Made by a program: the position numbers and the translations under genes. Positions 48,449-57,052 of a stretch of DNA of 64,000 bases are shown piece by piece. The notes beneath the pieces are model-generated. The model had not been told where the DNA came from and made no database searches. It saw only the letters and a program-made list of their open reading frames with translations. This DNA comes from JAYEHL01 sp041653935. GTDB taxonomy: Bacteria > Chloroflexota > Dehalococcoidia > E44-bin15. Every line of letters starts with the position of its first letter. The stretch's first letter is position 1. The stretch is taken from positions 1,142,512 through 1,206,511 of the forward strand of contig JBAZEO010000001.1 of assembly GCA_041653935.1 (NCBI GenBank). The letters run 5' to 3'.

Positions 48449-49711
48449 CTAATCCCACTCCAAATCAATACCACCAAATCGAACGATGGCCCCGGGCACA
48501 GCACCAGCCTTTTTTAAAGCACCGACCACACCCATGCTCGACAATTGCGCCCAGATATAAGCACGCGCCTCCCGATTGTTAATATCCATTCTTTCAATGA
48601 GCTTCTCTGCTTTTTGAGACGAAACAACAAATATCTCTCCATCCCGAGTTACTTCAATTCTTTCCCTTTGCGACTGAGGGCGGAACACCTTTACTTCTTC
48701 CTTCGCTGCCTCCATCGGAGCTTCCATATCAAGCATATTGCAGGCAGCAGCCATCAGCGGTACTACACCCTCCCTTGTAGCAGCGGAAATAAAATGCAGC
48801 GGTAAACCAGTACGCTTAAGCTGTCTCTTTAATGCTGGTATACGATCCCTTACATCCGGGATATCAATCTTATTAACAGCTATAATCTGCGGTTTTGCTG
48901 CCAAGGCGGGGCTGAAAAGAGACAACTCCTTGTTTACCTGCTCCATATCGGCCTTTGGGTCGGCAGAGTTCCCGTCGATCAAATGTATCAGCACTCTGGT
49001 ACGTTCGGCGTGACGCAAAAAATCATAACCAAGGCCAACGCCGAGGTGTGCTCCTTCAATGAGGCCAGGTATTTCGACTAAAACAAAAGTTCTATCACCA
49101 ACCAACGCCACCCCCAGAACTGGCTCAGTAGTAGTGAATGGATACTCTGCAATCTTGGGCCGTGCAGCTGATGCCGAGGTTAGCAGAGTAGATTTACCAA
49201 CACTCGGATGACCAATAATACCCACATCGCCCAGGAGCTTCAATTCGAGCACAAGAGAGAGCTCTTCGCCCTTGTCCCCCTTCTGGGCGATACGCGGGGC
49301 TTGATTAGTGGAGGTAGTAAAGTGGACATTCCCTTTCCCGCCGCGGCCTCCCTCAGCAGCAACGATATATTGATTGTCATGAGTAAGGTCGGCAAGAAGC
49401 TCCTTCTTCTTCGCATCCAACTTAAACACGAGGGTACCAGGAGGCACAAGAAGAACTAAGGCTTCGCCGTTTCTGCCATGCATCTTTTTTGATGTACCAT
49501 TTGAGCCCCTTCCCGCACTGAATTTTTTCCTGCCAGACTGATAATCGAGCAAGGTATTGGAATTCCTGTCTGCTTTAATGATTACACTGCCGCCATCTCC
49601 GCCATCGCCACCGTCAGGCCCGCCATAGGGAATAAATTTCTCCCTGCGGAAACTGACCATCCCGTCTCCACCATCACCCGCCTTCACCATTATTTCAACC
49701 CTGTCAATCAA
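48449..49711 (-). CDS. obgE: Obg family GTPase (ribosome assembly)
   Basis: 420 residues from TTG 49711; AAGGGGG lies 5 bases upstream and MIDRVEIMVKAGDGGDG fits the family's N-terminus. Glycine-rich Obg fold (1-158), G domain with G1 GHPSVGKSTLL, G3 VEIPGLIEGAH, G4 AVNKIDI and G5 ISAATREG, then the C-terminal OCT domain (about 345-420). It binds the 50S subunit and links GTP level to ribosome assembly. First gene of the obg-nadD-pyrE unit, directly beside the putative origin. Confidence 0.94.
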   Translation of the reverse strand: MIDRVEIMVKAGDGGDGMVSFRREKFIPYGGPDGGDGGDGGSVIIKADRNSNTLLDYQSGRKKFSAGRGSNGTSKKMHGRNGEALVLLVPPGTLVFKLDAKKKELLADLTHDNQYIVAAEGGRGGKGNVHFTTSTNQAPRIAQKGDKGEELSLVLELKLLGDVGIIGHPSVGKSTLLTSASAARPKIAEYPFTTTEPVLGVALVGDRTFVLVEIPGLIEGAHLGVGLGYDFLRHAERTRVLIHLIDGNSADPKADMEQVNKELSLFSPALAAKPQIIAVNKIDIPDVRDRIPALKRQLKRTGLPLHFISAATREGVVPLMAAACNMLDMEAPMEAAKEEVKVFRPQSQRERIEVTRDGEIFVVSSQKAEKLIERMDINNREARAYIWAQLSSMGVVGALKKAGAVPGAIVRFGGIDLEWD

Positions 49712-50036
49712 TAAACCCCCTTATTATTAGCACAAAAGTTAATAGATATTATTTTATAGCTTCTAACTTAATTATATGTATATAAACAATAACATATAAC
49801 ATGGTGGTTAAGTGCGCAAGTGCCTGTTTCAAATTGGATTGCTTTACATATACTGGTGCGTGCTTTGTGCGGGTGGTGTGCTCTTTTGATAACAGTTACC
49901 CGAAAAGTTCTTTTAAGTAAAGCACTGTTTCTGGAAGCAGAACGTTAACATAAAAACATGTGACTTCTGCACACTATAGAGGAGTTACGCACTAAATTAG
50001 ATAGGTTATGCACAATTTTGGCTGAAATATAGAATT
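49712..50036. other. Putative replication origin (oriC) between obgE and dnaA
   Basis: 325 gene-free bases downstream of dnaA. 49735-49800 is almost pure A/T and could be the unwinding element. Next to dnaA there is one perfect DnaA box TTATGCACA (50006-50014), a one-mismatch box TTCTGCACA (49965-49973) and a weaker TTACGCACT (49985-49993), all in the same direction and 20-21 bases apart. The neighbours gyrB, rpmH, rnpA and yidC are typical of origins. The 280-base gap upstream of dnaA (51405-51684) showed no boxes. Confidence 0.65.
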
Positions 50037-51404
50037 TTAGACATCGTTCGCACGGCCTCTTTGATATATACGATCACGTATATCTAAAACGTCTCGGCGT
50101 AAAGCTGCGTTGCCCTCGATCTCGCTTTCAATCTTATCGTAGCCTCGAATAATAGATGAGTGGTCCCTATCACCTAACGCTTTTCCAATAACATTGTAGG
50201 AACAAGCTGACTCTTCTCGCAATAGATATACTGCCACATGTCGCGCTTTTGCCGTGAGCTTATCGCGTTTCTGTCCGGTCAGGGCGTCAGGGGGTATATC
50301 GAAATGCCGTGCAACAGCAGCGAGAACTGTAGGTATAGAAGGTTTGCGGCGAGGTGTGGCGTCCATGGACTCATCCAGCGCCTCTGATGCGAGATCAAGC
50401 GTAATCTTCTTATCTTTCGCTCGTGCGAGAGCAGCAACGCGGTTTAACGATCCTTCTAACTCTCGTATACTTTTGGATATCCTTCGGGCGATAAAATGGA
50501 GGACGTCCTGGGGTATATCTACCTTGTCTCCTTCTGCCTTAGCCTGTAGGATAGCCACACGCGTCTCTAGGTCCGGAGGTTGTATGTCGGTGGTTAATCC
50601 CCACTCGAAGCGTGATCGCAACCTGTCCTCGAGTAGATTGATGGCTTTTGGCGGACGATCGCTTGTGAGAACAATCTGGTGGCTGCCATTGTGCAGATCA
50701 TTGAACGTATGGAAAAAGCCTTCCTGGGTTTGTTCTTTGCCTCCGATAAATTGGATATCGTCTATTAGAAGTACATCCACGCTGCGGTACTTCTGTCGGA
50801 AGTCCTCGGTCTTGCCTTCTCGAATGGCTTTGATAAACTCGTTGGTAAACTGTTCAGTGCTGACCAAAAGTGCATTCAGTTTGTTTTTAGTAACAGCATG
50901 ACCGATGGCGTGCAGAAGATGGGTCTTGCCCAGCCCCACTCCGCCGTAGATGAAAAGCGGATTGTAGGTGTACCCTGGTTTTTCAGCTACCGCTCGGGCT
51001 GCGGCTTCTGCCAGGCGGTTGCAGCTGCCAACTATGAATGAATCGAAGGTATATTTAGGATTGAAGCCATTGGAGCCGTTCTTGCGGTAAGTTCCGTTGC
51101 TCGGTGGTTTATTTGATTTGCTGTTCTTTGGTTTCGGTGAAGTATCTTGCTGTTGTATCTGGAATGTTAATTCAAGTTCCTTCCCCGTGATTCTAACAAG
51201 AGTTTTTTGAATGATAGATGCCAGGCGCTGTTCAAGATACTCTATAGCAAAAGGAGAGGCAACACCTATAGTGAATCTGTCTCCGTCGTAGCTTAAACCC
51301 GTGGTGTCCCGAAGCCACGTGTTATAATTTGTCCGATTAATCTGTAGTTGTAATTCCCCTAGCGCTGCCTCCCAAACTTCCTTGGCAGATTCGTTAACAG
51401 GCAT
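50037..51404 (-). CDS. dnaA: Chromosomal replication initiator protein DnaA
   Basis: 455 residues, start ATG 51404 with AAGGAG upstream. AAA+ initiator that opens the origin. N-terminal helicase-loading domain (EVWEAALGELQLQINRTNYN), a variable linker (KPKNSKSNKPPSN), Walker A GGVGLGKTHLLHAIGH, Walker B VLLIDDIQFIGGKE, sensor region LTSDRPPKAI and a C-terminal DNA-binding domain with AVYLLREESACSYNVIGKAL and the signature GDRDHSSIIRG. All landmarks are intact. It is transcribed away from fmt and toward the putative origin. Confidence 0.95.
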   Translation of the reverse strand: MPVNESAKEVWEAALGELQLQINRTNYNTWLRDTTGLSYDGDRFTIGVASPFAIEYLEQRLASIIQKTLVRITGKELELTFQIQQQDTSPKPKNSKSNKPPSNGTYRKNGSNGFNPKYTFDSFIVGSCNRLAEAAARAVAEKPGYTYNPLFIYGGVGLGKTHLLHAIGHAVTKNKLNALLVSTEQFTNEFIKAIREGKTEDFRQKYRSVDVLLIDDIQFIGGKEQTQEGFFHTFNDLHNGSHQIVLTSDRPPKAINLLEDRLRSRFEWGLTTDIQPPDLETRVAILQAKAEGDKVDIPQDVLHFIARRISKSIRELEGSLNRVAALARAKDKKITLDLASEALDESMDATPRRKPSIPTVLAAVARHFDIPPDALTGQKRDKLTAKARHVAVYLLREESACSYNVIGKALGDRDHSSIIRGYDKIESEIEGNAALRRDVLDIRDRIYQRGRANDV

Positions 51405-51684
51405 CTGTGAAAACTCCTTACCTTCGGGTTCCTGTTTGAACCAATTTTAATAACTCAGAGCCTCAGGGTCAGGGCACCTTGTCTCCCCCAATGGATAGAA
51501 ACATCCTGATAAATTTGGCAGCTTTTGAGTTGTTGGTTTCAATGTACTGCGGGGGGGCAGGTGTAAAGATAACAGAATCTGCACCGCTGGTCAAGAGGTT
51601 TTCACCACATTTTTGCTAAATTATTGAGTAATTCTCTCGCAAGTTTTGCCTTGTATCCATATTGGTGTTAGAATCTTTTAAATT

Positions 51685-52614
51685 ATGCGTATAGTATTTA
51701 TGGGCGTACCGGAATTTGCTGTGCCTGCGCTGGTGCGGCTGGCTGATAGCGAGCATGAGGTGATCGCTGTTTATACAAGGCTGGACAAACCGTCTGGCCG
51801 GGGACGCGGCATTTCCGAGTCGCCGGTGAAGCGCGCTGCCGTAGCCCTTGGTTTGGATGTGCGACAGGCCGAGAGCTTCAAAAGCAGCGGCGATATGGCT
51901 GCCCTGGCTAAACTTAAGCCGGATGTTATAGTTGTCGCTTCCTTTGGCGTAATATTTCCTCAATCAGTATTGGATATCCCTGTCTACGGTTGTCTGAACC
52001 TGCACCCCTCGCTGTTGCCGCTGTATCGCGGCCCCACGCCGATACCGGCGGCTATTCTGTCCGGTGACGAAGTTACCGGGACCTCTGTCATGCTTATAGA
52101 TAAGAAGGTAGATAGCGGCCCCATACTGGCGCAGCGAAAGATTACCATTGAACCGTCAGATACCACTAAGTCGCTTACGGAAAAGCTGGCACACATCTCT
52201 GCCGATCTGTTGATGGAGACGCTGCCAGGCTGGCTTTCTCACACTATCACGCCGCAACCGCAGGGGCATGAGTATGCGACCTATACCAAGATGCTCAATA
52301 AAAGTGATGGAGAGCTCAATTGGCAGCTGTCTGCCATTGAATTGTGGCGCAGGGTGCGTGCTTATTACCCTTGGCCCGTAAGCTTTACATCATGGAATGG
52401 CAAGGGAATAAGGATATTAGAAGCTTTGCCGCAGTCCGGGCAGCTTGATGGGCCGGGGCGTGTTCTCGATCTGGGTGGTAGTGAGGTCGGTGTCCAGGCG
52501 GGCGATGGCATACTCAAACTAGTGAGAATACAGGTTGAGGGGAAGAAAGAGATGGGAATAGTGGAGTTCGTTTGTGGGCAGCGCAACTTTGTTGGCTCCA
52601 TACTGCCGAGTTAG
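51685..52614 (+). CDS. fmt: Methionyl-tRNA formyltransferase
   Basis: 309 residues. Formylates initiator Met-tRNA using 10-formyltetrahydrofolate. It starts MRIVFMGVPEFAVPALVRL, with the catalytic-site motif LNLHPSLLPLYRGPTPIPAA (near residue 108) and TSVMLIDKKVDSGPIL. The C-terminal OB-like domain (WRRVRAYYPWPVSFTSW) binds tRNA. It is divergent from dnaA. A TAGAAT box ends only 10 bases before the ATG, so the mRNA may have a leader of just a few bases, without a Shine-Dalgarno sequence. Confidence 0.93.
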   Translation: MRIVFMGVPEFAVPALVRLADSEHEVIAVYTRLDKPSGRGRGISESPVKRAAVALGLDVRQAESFKSSGDMAALAKLKPDVIVVASFGVIFPQSVLDIPVYGCLNLHPSLLPLYRGPTPIPAAILSGDEVTGTSVMLIDKKVDSGPILAQRKITIEPSDTTKSLTEKLAHISADLLMETLPGWLSHTITPQPQGHEYATYTKMLNKSDGELNWQLSAIELWRRVRAYYPWPVSFTSWNGKGIRILEALPQSGQLDGPGRVLDLGGSEVGVQAGDGILKLVRIQVEGKKEMGIVEFVCGQRNFVGSILPS

Positions 52615-52645
52615 GTTAAACGGTTTTTCGATCGATAGTGCAGTG

Positions 52646-53077
52646 TCAACGCCCCGTTGATCCGTGCCCTCCGGTGCCCCTCTCTGTTGCTGAAAGCTCT
52701 GTTGTTTCGATGACCTTCGCATCGGCCAGTTTGTGAATTACCAGTTGCGCGATCCGATCCCCATTCTTAATATCGAAGCTAACTCCGGGTGTCAGCATAT
52801 ACATTGTCACCATGACTTCACCTCTGTAGTCGCTATCAACTGTTCCCAGGGTTACGCCTACACCTTTTAATGATAGGCCGGAGCGCGGTCGAATCTGTAC
52901 GTCGTATCCGGGCGGGAACTCTATGGCGATGCCGGTTCCAATTAGCCTGGGGGTTGAATCCAGCCTTACAGTATTGTCTACACTAATGCAAGCGAATAAA
53001 TCCAAACCGGTTGATGACAGAGTGGCCCGGCGTGGCAATTGCGCTTCAGGTCGCAGTTTTTTGACTTTCAGTTCCAT
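52646..53077 (-). CDS. dut: dUTP pyrophosphatase
   Basis: 143 residues from ATG 53077 (MELKVKKLRPEAQLPRRAT). An in-frame extension to TTG 53137 exists but adds residues not usual in the family. Hydrolyses dUTP to dUMP to keep uracil out of DNA. All five trimeric-dUTPase motifs are visible: TGLDLFA, RPRSGLSLKG, GTVDSDYRGEV, GDRIAQLVI and the glycine-rich end RGTGGHGSTGR. It lies convergent with fmt. The Shine-Dalgarno sequence is weak. Confidence 0.93.
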   Translation of the reverse strand: MELKVKKLRPEAQLPRRATLSSTGLDLFACISVDNTVRLDSTPRLIGTGIAIEFPPGYDVQIRPRSGLSLKGVGVTLGTVDSDYRGEVMVTMYMLTPGVSFDIKNGDRIAQLVIHKLADAKVIETTELSATERGTGGHGSTGR

Positions 53078-53186
53078 GTGTCGGGTACGCCTCGTATAGC
53101 TTCGATTTATTATCTCAGGTTGCATCTCGATAGGCAAGGACTAGCCGTAGTTATTGGCGATCAAGGGTCAACTTTATTCAATGGAT

Positions 53187-53221
53187 AAAAGAAAGAGGGC
53201 TTCGACACTCGAAGCCCTCCT
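53187..53221 (-). terminator. Terminator after rplY
   Basis: Minus strand AGGGCTTCGAGTGTCGAAGC then CCTCTTTCTTTT: a 9-base stem with a 4-base loop and a T-rich tail. Confidence 0.88.
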
Positions 53222-53247
53222 GATTAATGTTAATATAGATACTTGGC

Positions 53248-54003
53248 TTACTTGGCTTTTTTAGCCTTGCCGCCAGCCTCGGCTTTTCCTTTAACCTCGG
53301 CCTTGCCTTTGGCCTCGGCCTTTGCCGGCTCTTCAGCACCCTCTTTGGCCTTGCCCTCAGCGCCCTCAGCGCCCTCAGCAGCCTCACCCTCCTCGCCTTC
53401 CACAGCTTCACCCTCGGCAACCACTGCAACCGGTTCGACCTCGACCTTGGCTTCCATGATCTTGACTATGATCTGGCCGGGATCGTTCAGTACTGCTACC
53501 TTTTCATCTGGTTTGAGATCACGTACGTGAATCGCCTGTCCCAATGTGACCAGCACCGAGACGTCAACCTCGATATGCTGCGGTATATCTGCAGGCAGAG
53601 CTTCAACATGCAAAGAAGCCAGGTTCTCAATCATCATGTTGCCCTTGCCTTTAGCCGCTGGCGATACGCCGACGAATAGTATGGGGACCTCGACGCGGAG
53701 CTTATGGCTCATATCGACCTGGAAAAGATCGACATGCAGCAGCTTGCCGTTTAGCGCATCGCGTTGTACATCGCGTAGCATTACCTGCTTAGTTTTTTTA
53801 TCTCCTTCGATCTTGAGCGAAATCAATGCATTGCGGCCGGCCTTGTTAATCAGCTGTCTCAATACAGCGATTTCAGCCTGAAGCGAGACCGAATCCATGT
53901 TAGGCCCATATAGATTTATCGGGATGATCCCTTCACGTCGAAGGGACTTCACTTTTTTCCCTTTAATCTCCCTAGTATTTACCTTGAGTTCATCCTGTTT
54001 CAC
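53248..54003 (-). CDS. rplY: 50S ribosomal protein L25/general stress protein Ctc with low-complexity tail
   Basis: 251 residues from GTG 54003 with GGAGGGGG upstream. Binds 5S rRNA. N-terminal L25 domain (ELKVNTREIKGKKVKSLRRE, LYGPNMDSVSL), then the CTC/TL5 beta domain (VDLFQVDMSHKLRVEVPI, HIEVDVSVLVTLGQAIHV). From about residue 200 the chain turns into an Ala/Glu/Gly/Lys-rich tail (GEAAEGAEGAEGKAKEGAEE) of roughly 45 residues ending KAKKAK, probably disordered. It has its own promoter and terminator. Confidence 0.92.
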   Translation of the reverse strand: MKQDELKVNTREIKGKKVKSLRREGIIPINLYGPNMDSVSLQAEIAVLRQLINKAGRNALISLKIEGDKKTKQVMLRDVQRDALNGKLLHVDLFQVDMSHKLRVEVPILFVGVSPAAKGKGNMMIENLASLHVEALPADIPQHIEVDVSVLVTLGQAIHVRDLKPDEKVAVLNDPGQIIVKIMEAKVEVEPVAVVAEGEAVEGEEGEAAEGAEGAEGKAKEGAEEPAKAEAKGKAEVKGKAEAGGKAKKAK

Positions 54004-54033
54004 TTTTTACCCCCTCCAAATGACGCAAAGGCC

Positions 54034-54062
54034 ATTATACTATACTCCGATTTTGTAGTCTA
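54034..54062 (-). promoter_or_regulatory. Promoter of rplY
   Basis: Minus strand TAGACT (54062-54057), 17-base spacer, TATAAT (54039-54034). Start near 54027, 24 bases ahead of the GTG and including GGAGGGGG. Confidence 0.65.
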
Positions 54063-54111
54063 GTTGGTCATTAAATATGAGAGCGGAGGAAATTATAGAA
54101 TTTGGCACTCG

Positions 54112-54140
54112 TTGACACTCGAATCTGAGTAAAGTATAAT
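54112..54140 (+). promoter_or_regulatory. Perfect consensus promoter directly against the rpmH start codon
   Basis: TTGACA (54112-54117), exactly 17 bases, TATAAT (54135-54140). The rpmH ATG begins at 54147, seven bases after the -10 box, which is where transcription should start. The message is therefore predicted to be leaderless. Confidence 0.85.
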
Positions 54141-54146
54141 CGTACT

Positions 54147-54287
54147 ATGCCGAAACGTACCTGGCAACCGAAAAAAATATCTAGAAAACGAGTGCATGGT
54201 TTTCTTGAGCGTATGAGCACCAAGGGTGGACGTTTGGTTCTGCGGCGGAGGAGGCTTAAGGGACGCTGGAGACTAACTCCATCGTAG
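54147..54287 (+). CDS. rpmH: 50S ribosomal protein L34
   Basis: 46 residues, the usual tiny size: MPKRTWQPKKISRKRVHGFL, then ERMSTKGGRLVLRRRRLKGR and WRLTPS. Arg/Lys-rich throughout. It is followed 24 bases later by rnpA, the almost universal rpmH-rnpA pairing near replication origins. There is no room for a Shine-Dalgarno sequence between the promoter's -10 box and the ATG, so initiation probably occurs on a leaderless transcript. Confidence 0.95.
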   Translation: MPKRTWQPKKISRKRVHGFLERMSTKGGRLVLRRRRLKGRWRLTPS

Positions 54288-54311
54288 CATTATAGTTACG
54301 ATGGTCGCGTG

Positions 54312-54659
54312 ATGAAAAAAGCAACGCGGCTTAAAGGTAAGAGGGAGTTTGATACAGTTTTTTCCGAAGGCAGGGCTTGGGCCAATAACTTCGTAGTGCT
54401 GAAGGCTTTACCTAATGATGCAGGTGTGAACCGGTATGGTATTGTAGCGGGGCGGAGGCTGGGGAACGCAGTAGTGCGCAACGGAGTGAAGCGGCGGTTG
54501 AGGGATATGGTATCGAAGATCGCGGCGAGGGAAGGTTGGGATGTGGTGCTGGTTGCGCGTAAAGCTGCTGCGGAAACGGATTATCATACGCTGGAAAGTG
54601 CTACACGAGATTTGTTTGCCCGAGCGAGGCTGCTGGGTGAGGATGAGAGAGCGGAGTGA
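54312..54659 (+). CDS. rnpA: Ribonuclease P protein component
   Basis: 115 residues from ATG 54312 (a GTG precedes it directly). Basic protein that helps RNase P RNA trim the 5' ends of tRNAs. It has KATRLKGKREFDTVFSEGR and the RNR motif in GRRLGNAVVRNGVKRRLRDM (near residue 55). Length is standard. The stop overlaps the yidD GTG start (GTGA), so the two are coupled. The RNase P RNA gene was not found in this window. Confidence 0.93.
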   Translation: MKKATRLKGKREFDTVFSEGRAWANNFVVLKALPNDAGVNRYGIVAGRRLGNAVVRNGVKRRLRDMVSKIAAREGWDVVLVARKAAAETDYHTLESATRDLFARARLLGEDERAE

Positions 54660-54865
54660 AAAAGTCTTTATTAGGATTAATATCCTGTTATCAGCAAACC
54701 ATATCTCAGGTAAGACCACATAGTTGCCGTTTCGTCCCAACTTGTTCTCAATATACCTTTGATGCGATTGAGCGCTACGGGGTCATTCGCGGTGTCTGGG
54801 CGGGTACAAAGCGGCTTGCCAGGTGTCATCCATTTAATGAGGGCGGTTATGATCCGGTACGTTAG
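54656..54865 (+). CDS. yidD: Membrane protein insertion efficiency factor YidD
   Basis: 69 residues from GTG 54656, overlapping the rnpA stop. Small amphipathic protein that assists YidC. The conserved parts are complete: RPHSCRFVPTCSQYTFDAIE with its two Cys, and RCHPFNEGGYDPV near the end. The order rpmH-rnpA-yidD-(lipoprotein)-yidC-jag is typical apart from the inserted lipoprotein gene. Confidence 0.94.
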   Translation: MKKSLLGLISCYQQTISQVRPHSCRFVPTCSQYTFDAIERYGVIRGVWAGTKRLARCHPFNEGGYDPVR

Positions 54866-54899
54866 TTTAAAAGCCCTCCGCACTAGAAGACTGAATGCA

Positions 54900-56024
54900 A
54901 TGAAATTTAAATCTGTATCGGCTTTGCTTGTTGTGATATGCAGCTGTGTACTGCTTACAGGCTGTTTTGGGACGTCTGCTGCTCCAAAAGGCTGGTCGGG
55001 GCCTGTAGCTTTTAATGGCTCCCTCTATGTTGGCGCGATGTCGGGGAAGGTTGTTGCATTGGATGACATAGGCGCTGATGGCAACCACTACATACGATGG
55101 ACTTATCCGGACGAAACGGTAATTTCTTATATTTATAGCGACCCAGTTATCGATGGTGAGAATATCTACGTTGGCTGCTATAACGGCAAGGTATATGTTC
55201 TAGAAGCAAATCATGGGTATAGATTGTGGACTTATCCTTCGGAAGATTATGTTGGGGCTATAGTAGGGAGTCCTGCTGTTGTGGATGGAACGCTCTATTT
55301 TGGTAGTTCGGACAAAAAACTGTATGCGATAAATACAACAACCAGACAGCAGGCTTGGGAGCCGTTCGAAACCGAGGGCAAGATATGGTCCACGCCGGTA
55401 GTTTACAACGGAACGGTTTATGTCGGCTCTTTCGATCATAAAATGTATGCCATAGACACTGAGAGCGGCACCAAGCTATGGGAATTCTCCTCCGGCGGAG
55501 CAATAGCAGGCACCCCGATGATTTACAACGATACCATCTATTTTGGCTCTCTGGACCAAAAGTTCTATGCCGTAGATATTGCAACAGGAGCTTTAAGAGA
55601 AGGATTCACTCCATTTAAGGCTGATAATTGGTTCTGGGGTAAGGCTGTAGCATATAACGGGAATATAATTGCTGCAAGCTTGGATGGCAAGCTTTATGCT
55701 CTGGATGCTGAGAGCGGAAGTGTGGTGTGGGAGGCTGATGCGGGGGGAATGATACGCGGGACGCCTGCCCTGGTAAATAATCTTATTATAGTAGGCACGG
55801 ATGAAGGTTCAAGCAGGGGCAAGGTCTATTGCTTTGATGCCGATAACAATGGTCAACTGGTCTGGGAGTACCCTCCGGCGGATGAGACCATGTATTCCAT
55901 TCAAGCCTCTATTGGTTCAAATGGCAGTGTAGTTTATGTACATACGACAAACCAGAAAATTTATGCTATCGATGCAGAAAACGGGATATATTTGTGGACC
56001 ACATCTACTGGCGGTGGTGAATGA
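54900..56024 (+). CDS. PQQ/beta-propeller lipoprotein (BamB-like repeats) between yidD and yidC
   Basis: 374 residues from ATG 54900. A lipoprotein signal (MKFKSVSALLVVICSCVLL, then TGC) puts the processed Cys near residue 22. The rest is a string of about seven PQQ-type blades: VYVGCYNGKVYVLEANHG, YFGSSDKKLYAINTTT, VYVGSFDHKMYAIDTESG and so on. Such propellers act as protein-binding platforms. In BamB they serve outer-membrane assembly, but here a surface-anchored lipoprotein in the YidC operon is inferred to help membrane-protein handling or folding. The stop overlaps the yidC start (ATGA). Confidence 0.85.
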   Translation: MKFKSVSALLVVICSCVLLTGCFGTSAAPKGWSGPVAFNGSLYVGAMSGKVVALDDIGADGNHYIRWTYPDETVISYIYSDPVIDGENIYVGCYNGKVYVLEANHGYRLWTYPSEDYVGAIVGSPAVVDGTLYFGSSDKKLYAINTTTRQQAWEPFETEGKIWSTPVVYNGTVYVGSFDHKMYAIDTESGTKLWEFSSGGAIAGTPMIYNDTIYFGSLDQKFYAVDIATGALREGFTPFKADNWFWGKAVAYNGNIIAASLDGKLYALDAESGSVVWEADAGGMIRGTPALVNNLIIVGTDEGSSRGKVYCFDADNNGQLVWEYPPADETMYSIQASIGSNGSVVYVHTTNQKIYAIDAENGIYLWTTSTGGGE

Positions 56025-57052
56025 CCACTGAAAGAACGAAGCTGCAGCTGCCCAAGGGAATGTTCCCTAAGCTGGGCAAGAAAAATATTATACTGCTCAT
56101 CCTTGTTGCGGCCTTGATCGTCGTCTCCTTGACAGTTGGCATAATGGACTTCTGGAATATCGTACTTCTTCAGCCAATGCTCAACTTCCTGATCGTCCTG
56201 TCGAACGTTTTCTTCCATAATTTCGGCATCGCGATTATTGTGCTGGTGATAATCATTCGGTTGCTTATGCTCCCTGTCTCTTTGAAGCAGTTGCGTTCGA
56301 CTAAGGCCATGTCCTCACTGCAACCCAAGCTGCAGGAGATACAGAAGAAATATGGTGGTGACAAGGTAAAACTCCAGCAGGAAATGGCAAAGGTCTATAA
56401 GGAATCCGGCATAAATCCGATGGGATGCTTATGGCCTATGCTTATCCAGTTCCCCATCTGGATTGCCCTCTATCAGTCGGTATTAAAGGCGCTGGCTGCG
56501 ACACCAGAAGAGCTGATGAGTCTTTCGGACAGGCTGTATTCTTCGTCTTATATTATTGGATCAGTGCCATTAAATGAGAATTTCCTCTGGCTTAACCTAG
56601 GGCAGCCGGATAAATACTATGTCATGGCAGTGCTGGTAGCCGCCAGCATGTGGATATTACAGAAGATGTCCACTGTACCCACTTCTGATCCCAAGCAGCA
56701 GTCCATGAATAACATGCTGACGTGGATGATGCCGCTGATGTTTGGTTTCTTCACCATCAGCTTCCCCAGCGGGTTGGCGGTGTTCTGGTTGGTGTCGAAT
56801 ATCATCGGGATAATAATGCAGTATTTTATTACCGGATGGGGGACATTGTTTAAGAAGGCTCCGAAGGCCGTAGCGCCGGCGGCGCCGAATATTCCAGGAA
56901 CAGAACTTCCCAAAGGAGAGAATCTTAAAGGCAAAGAGGCCTCTGGAGGGGTTAATCAGGAGGGGCCGGCGGATGGACAGTCTCGAGAAAAGCGCAAAGA
57001 CCGTAGACGAAGCTATAGAGCTGGCGCTAGAAGAGCTCGGCGCAAGTCGTGA
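56021..57052 (+). CDS. yidC: YidC/Oxa1 membrane protein insertase
   Basis: 343 residues. Inserts and folds inner-membrane proteins. Hydrophobic segments match the YidC core: LIVLSNVFFHNFGIAIIVLV, the conserved YKESGINPMGCLWPMLIQFP region near residue 125, and NNMLTWMMPLMFGFFTISFP (signature near 235). It is the short form without the large E. coli-type periplasmic domain. The C-terminal tail is Lys/Arg-rich and overlaps the next gene by 80 bases in another frame. Translation is coupled to the propeller lipoprotein upstream. Confidence 0.93.
   Translation: MTTERTKLQLPKGMFPKLGKKNIILLILVAALIVVSLTVGIMDFWNIVLLQPMLNFLIVLSNVFFHNFGIAIIVLVIIIRLLMLPVSLKQLRSTKAMSSLQPKLQEIQKKYGGDKVKLQQEMAKVYKESGINPMGCLWPMLIQFPIWIALYQSVLKALAATPEELMSLSDRLYSSSYIIGSVPLNENFLWLNLGQPDKYYVMAVLVAASMWILQKMSTVPTSDPKQQSMNNMLTWMMPLMFGFFTISFPSGLAVFWLVSNIIGIIMQYFITGWGTLFKKAPKAVAPAAPNIPGTELPKGENLKGKEASGGVNQEGPADGQSREKRKDRRRSYRAGARRARRKS

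Noticed and set aside
51405..51684. oriC upstream of dnaA
   Set aside because: No TTATNCACA-like boxes and no strong A/T block were seen there, unlike 49712-50036.
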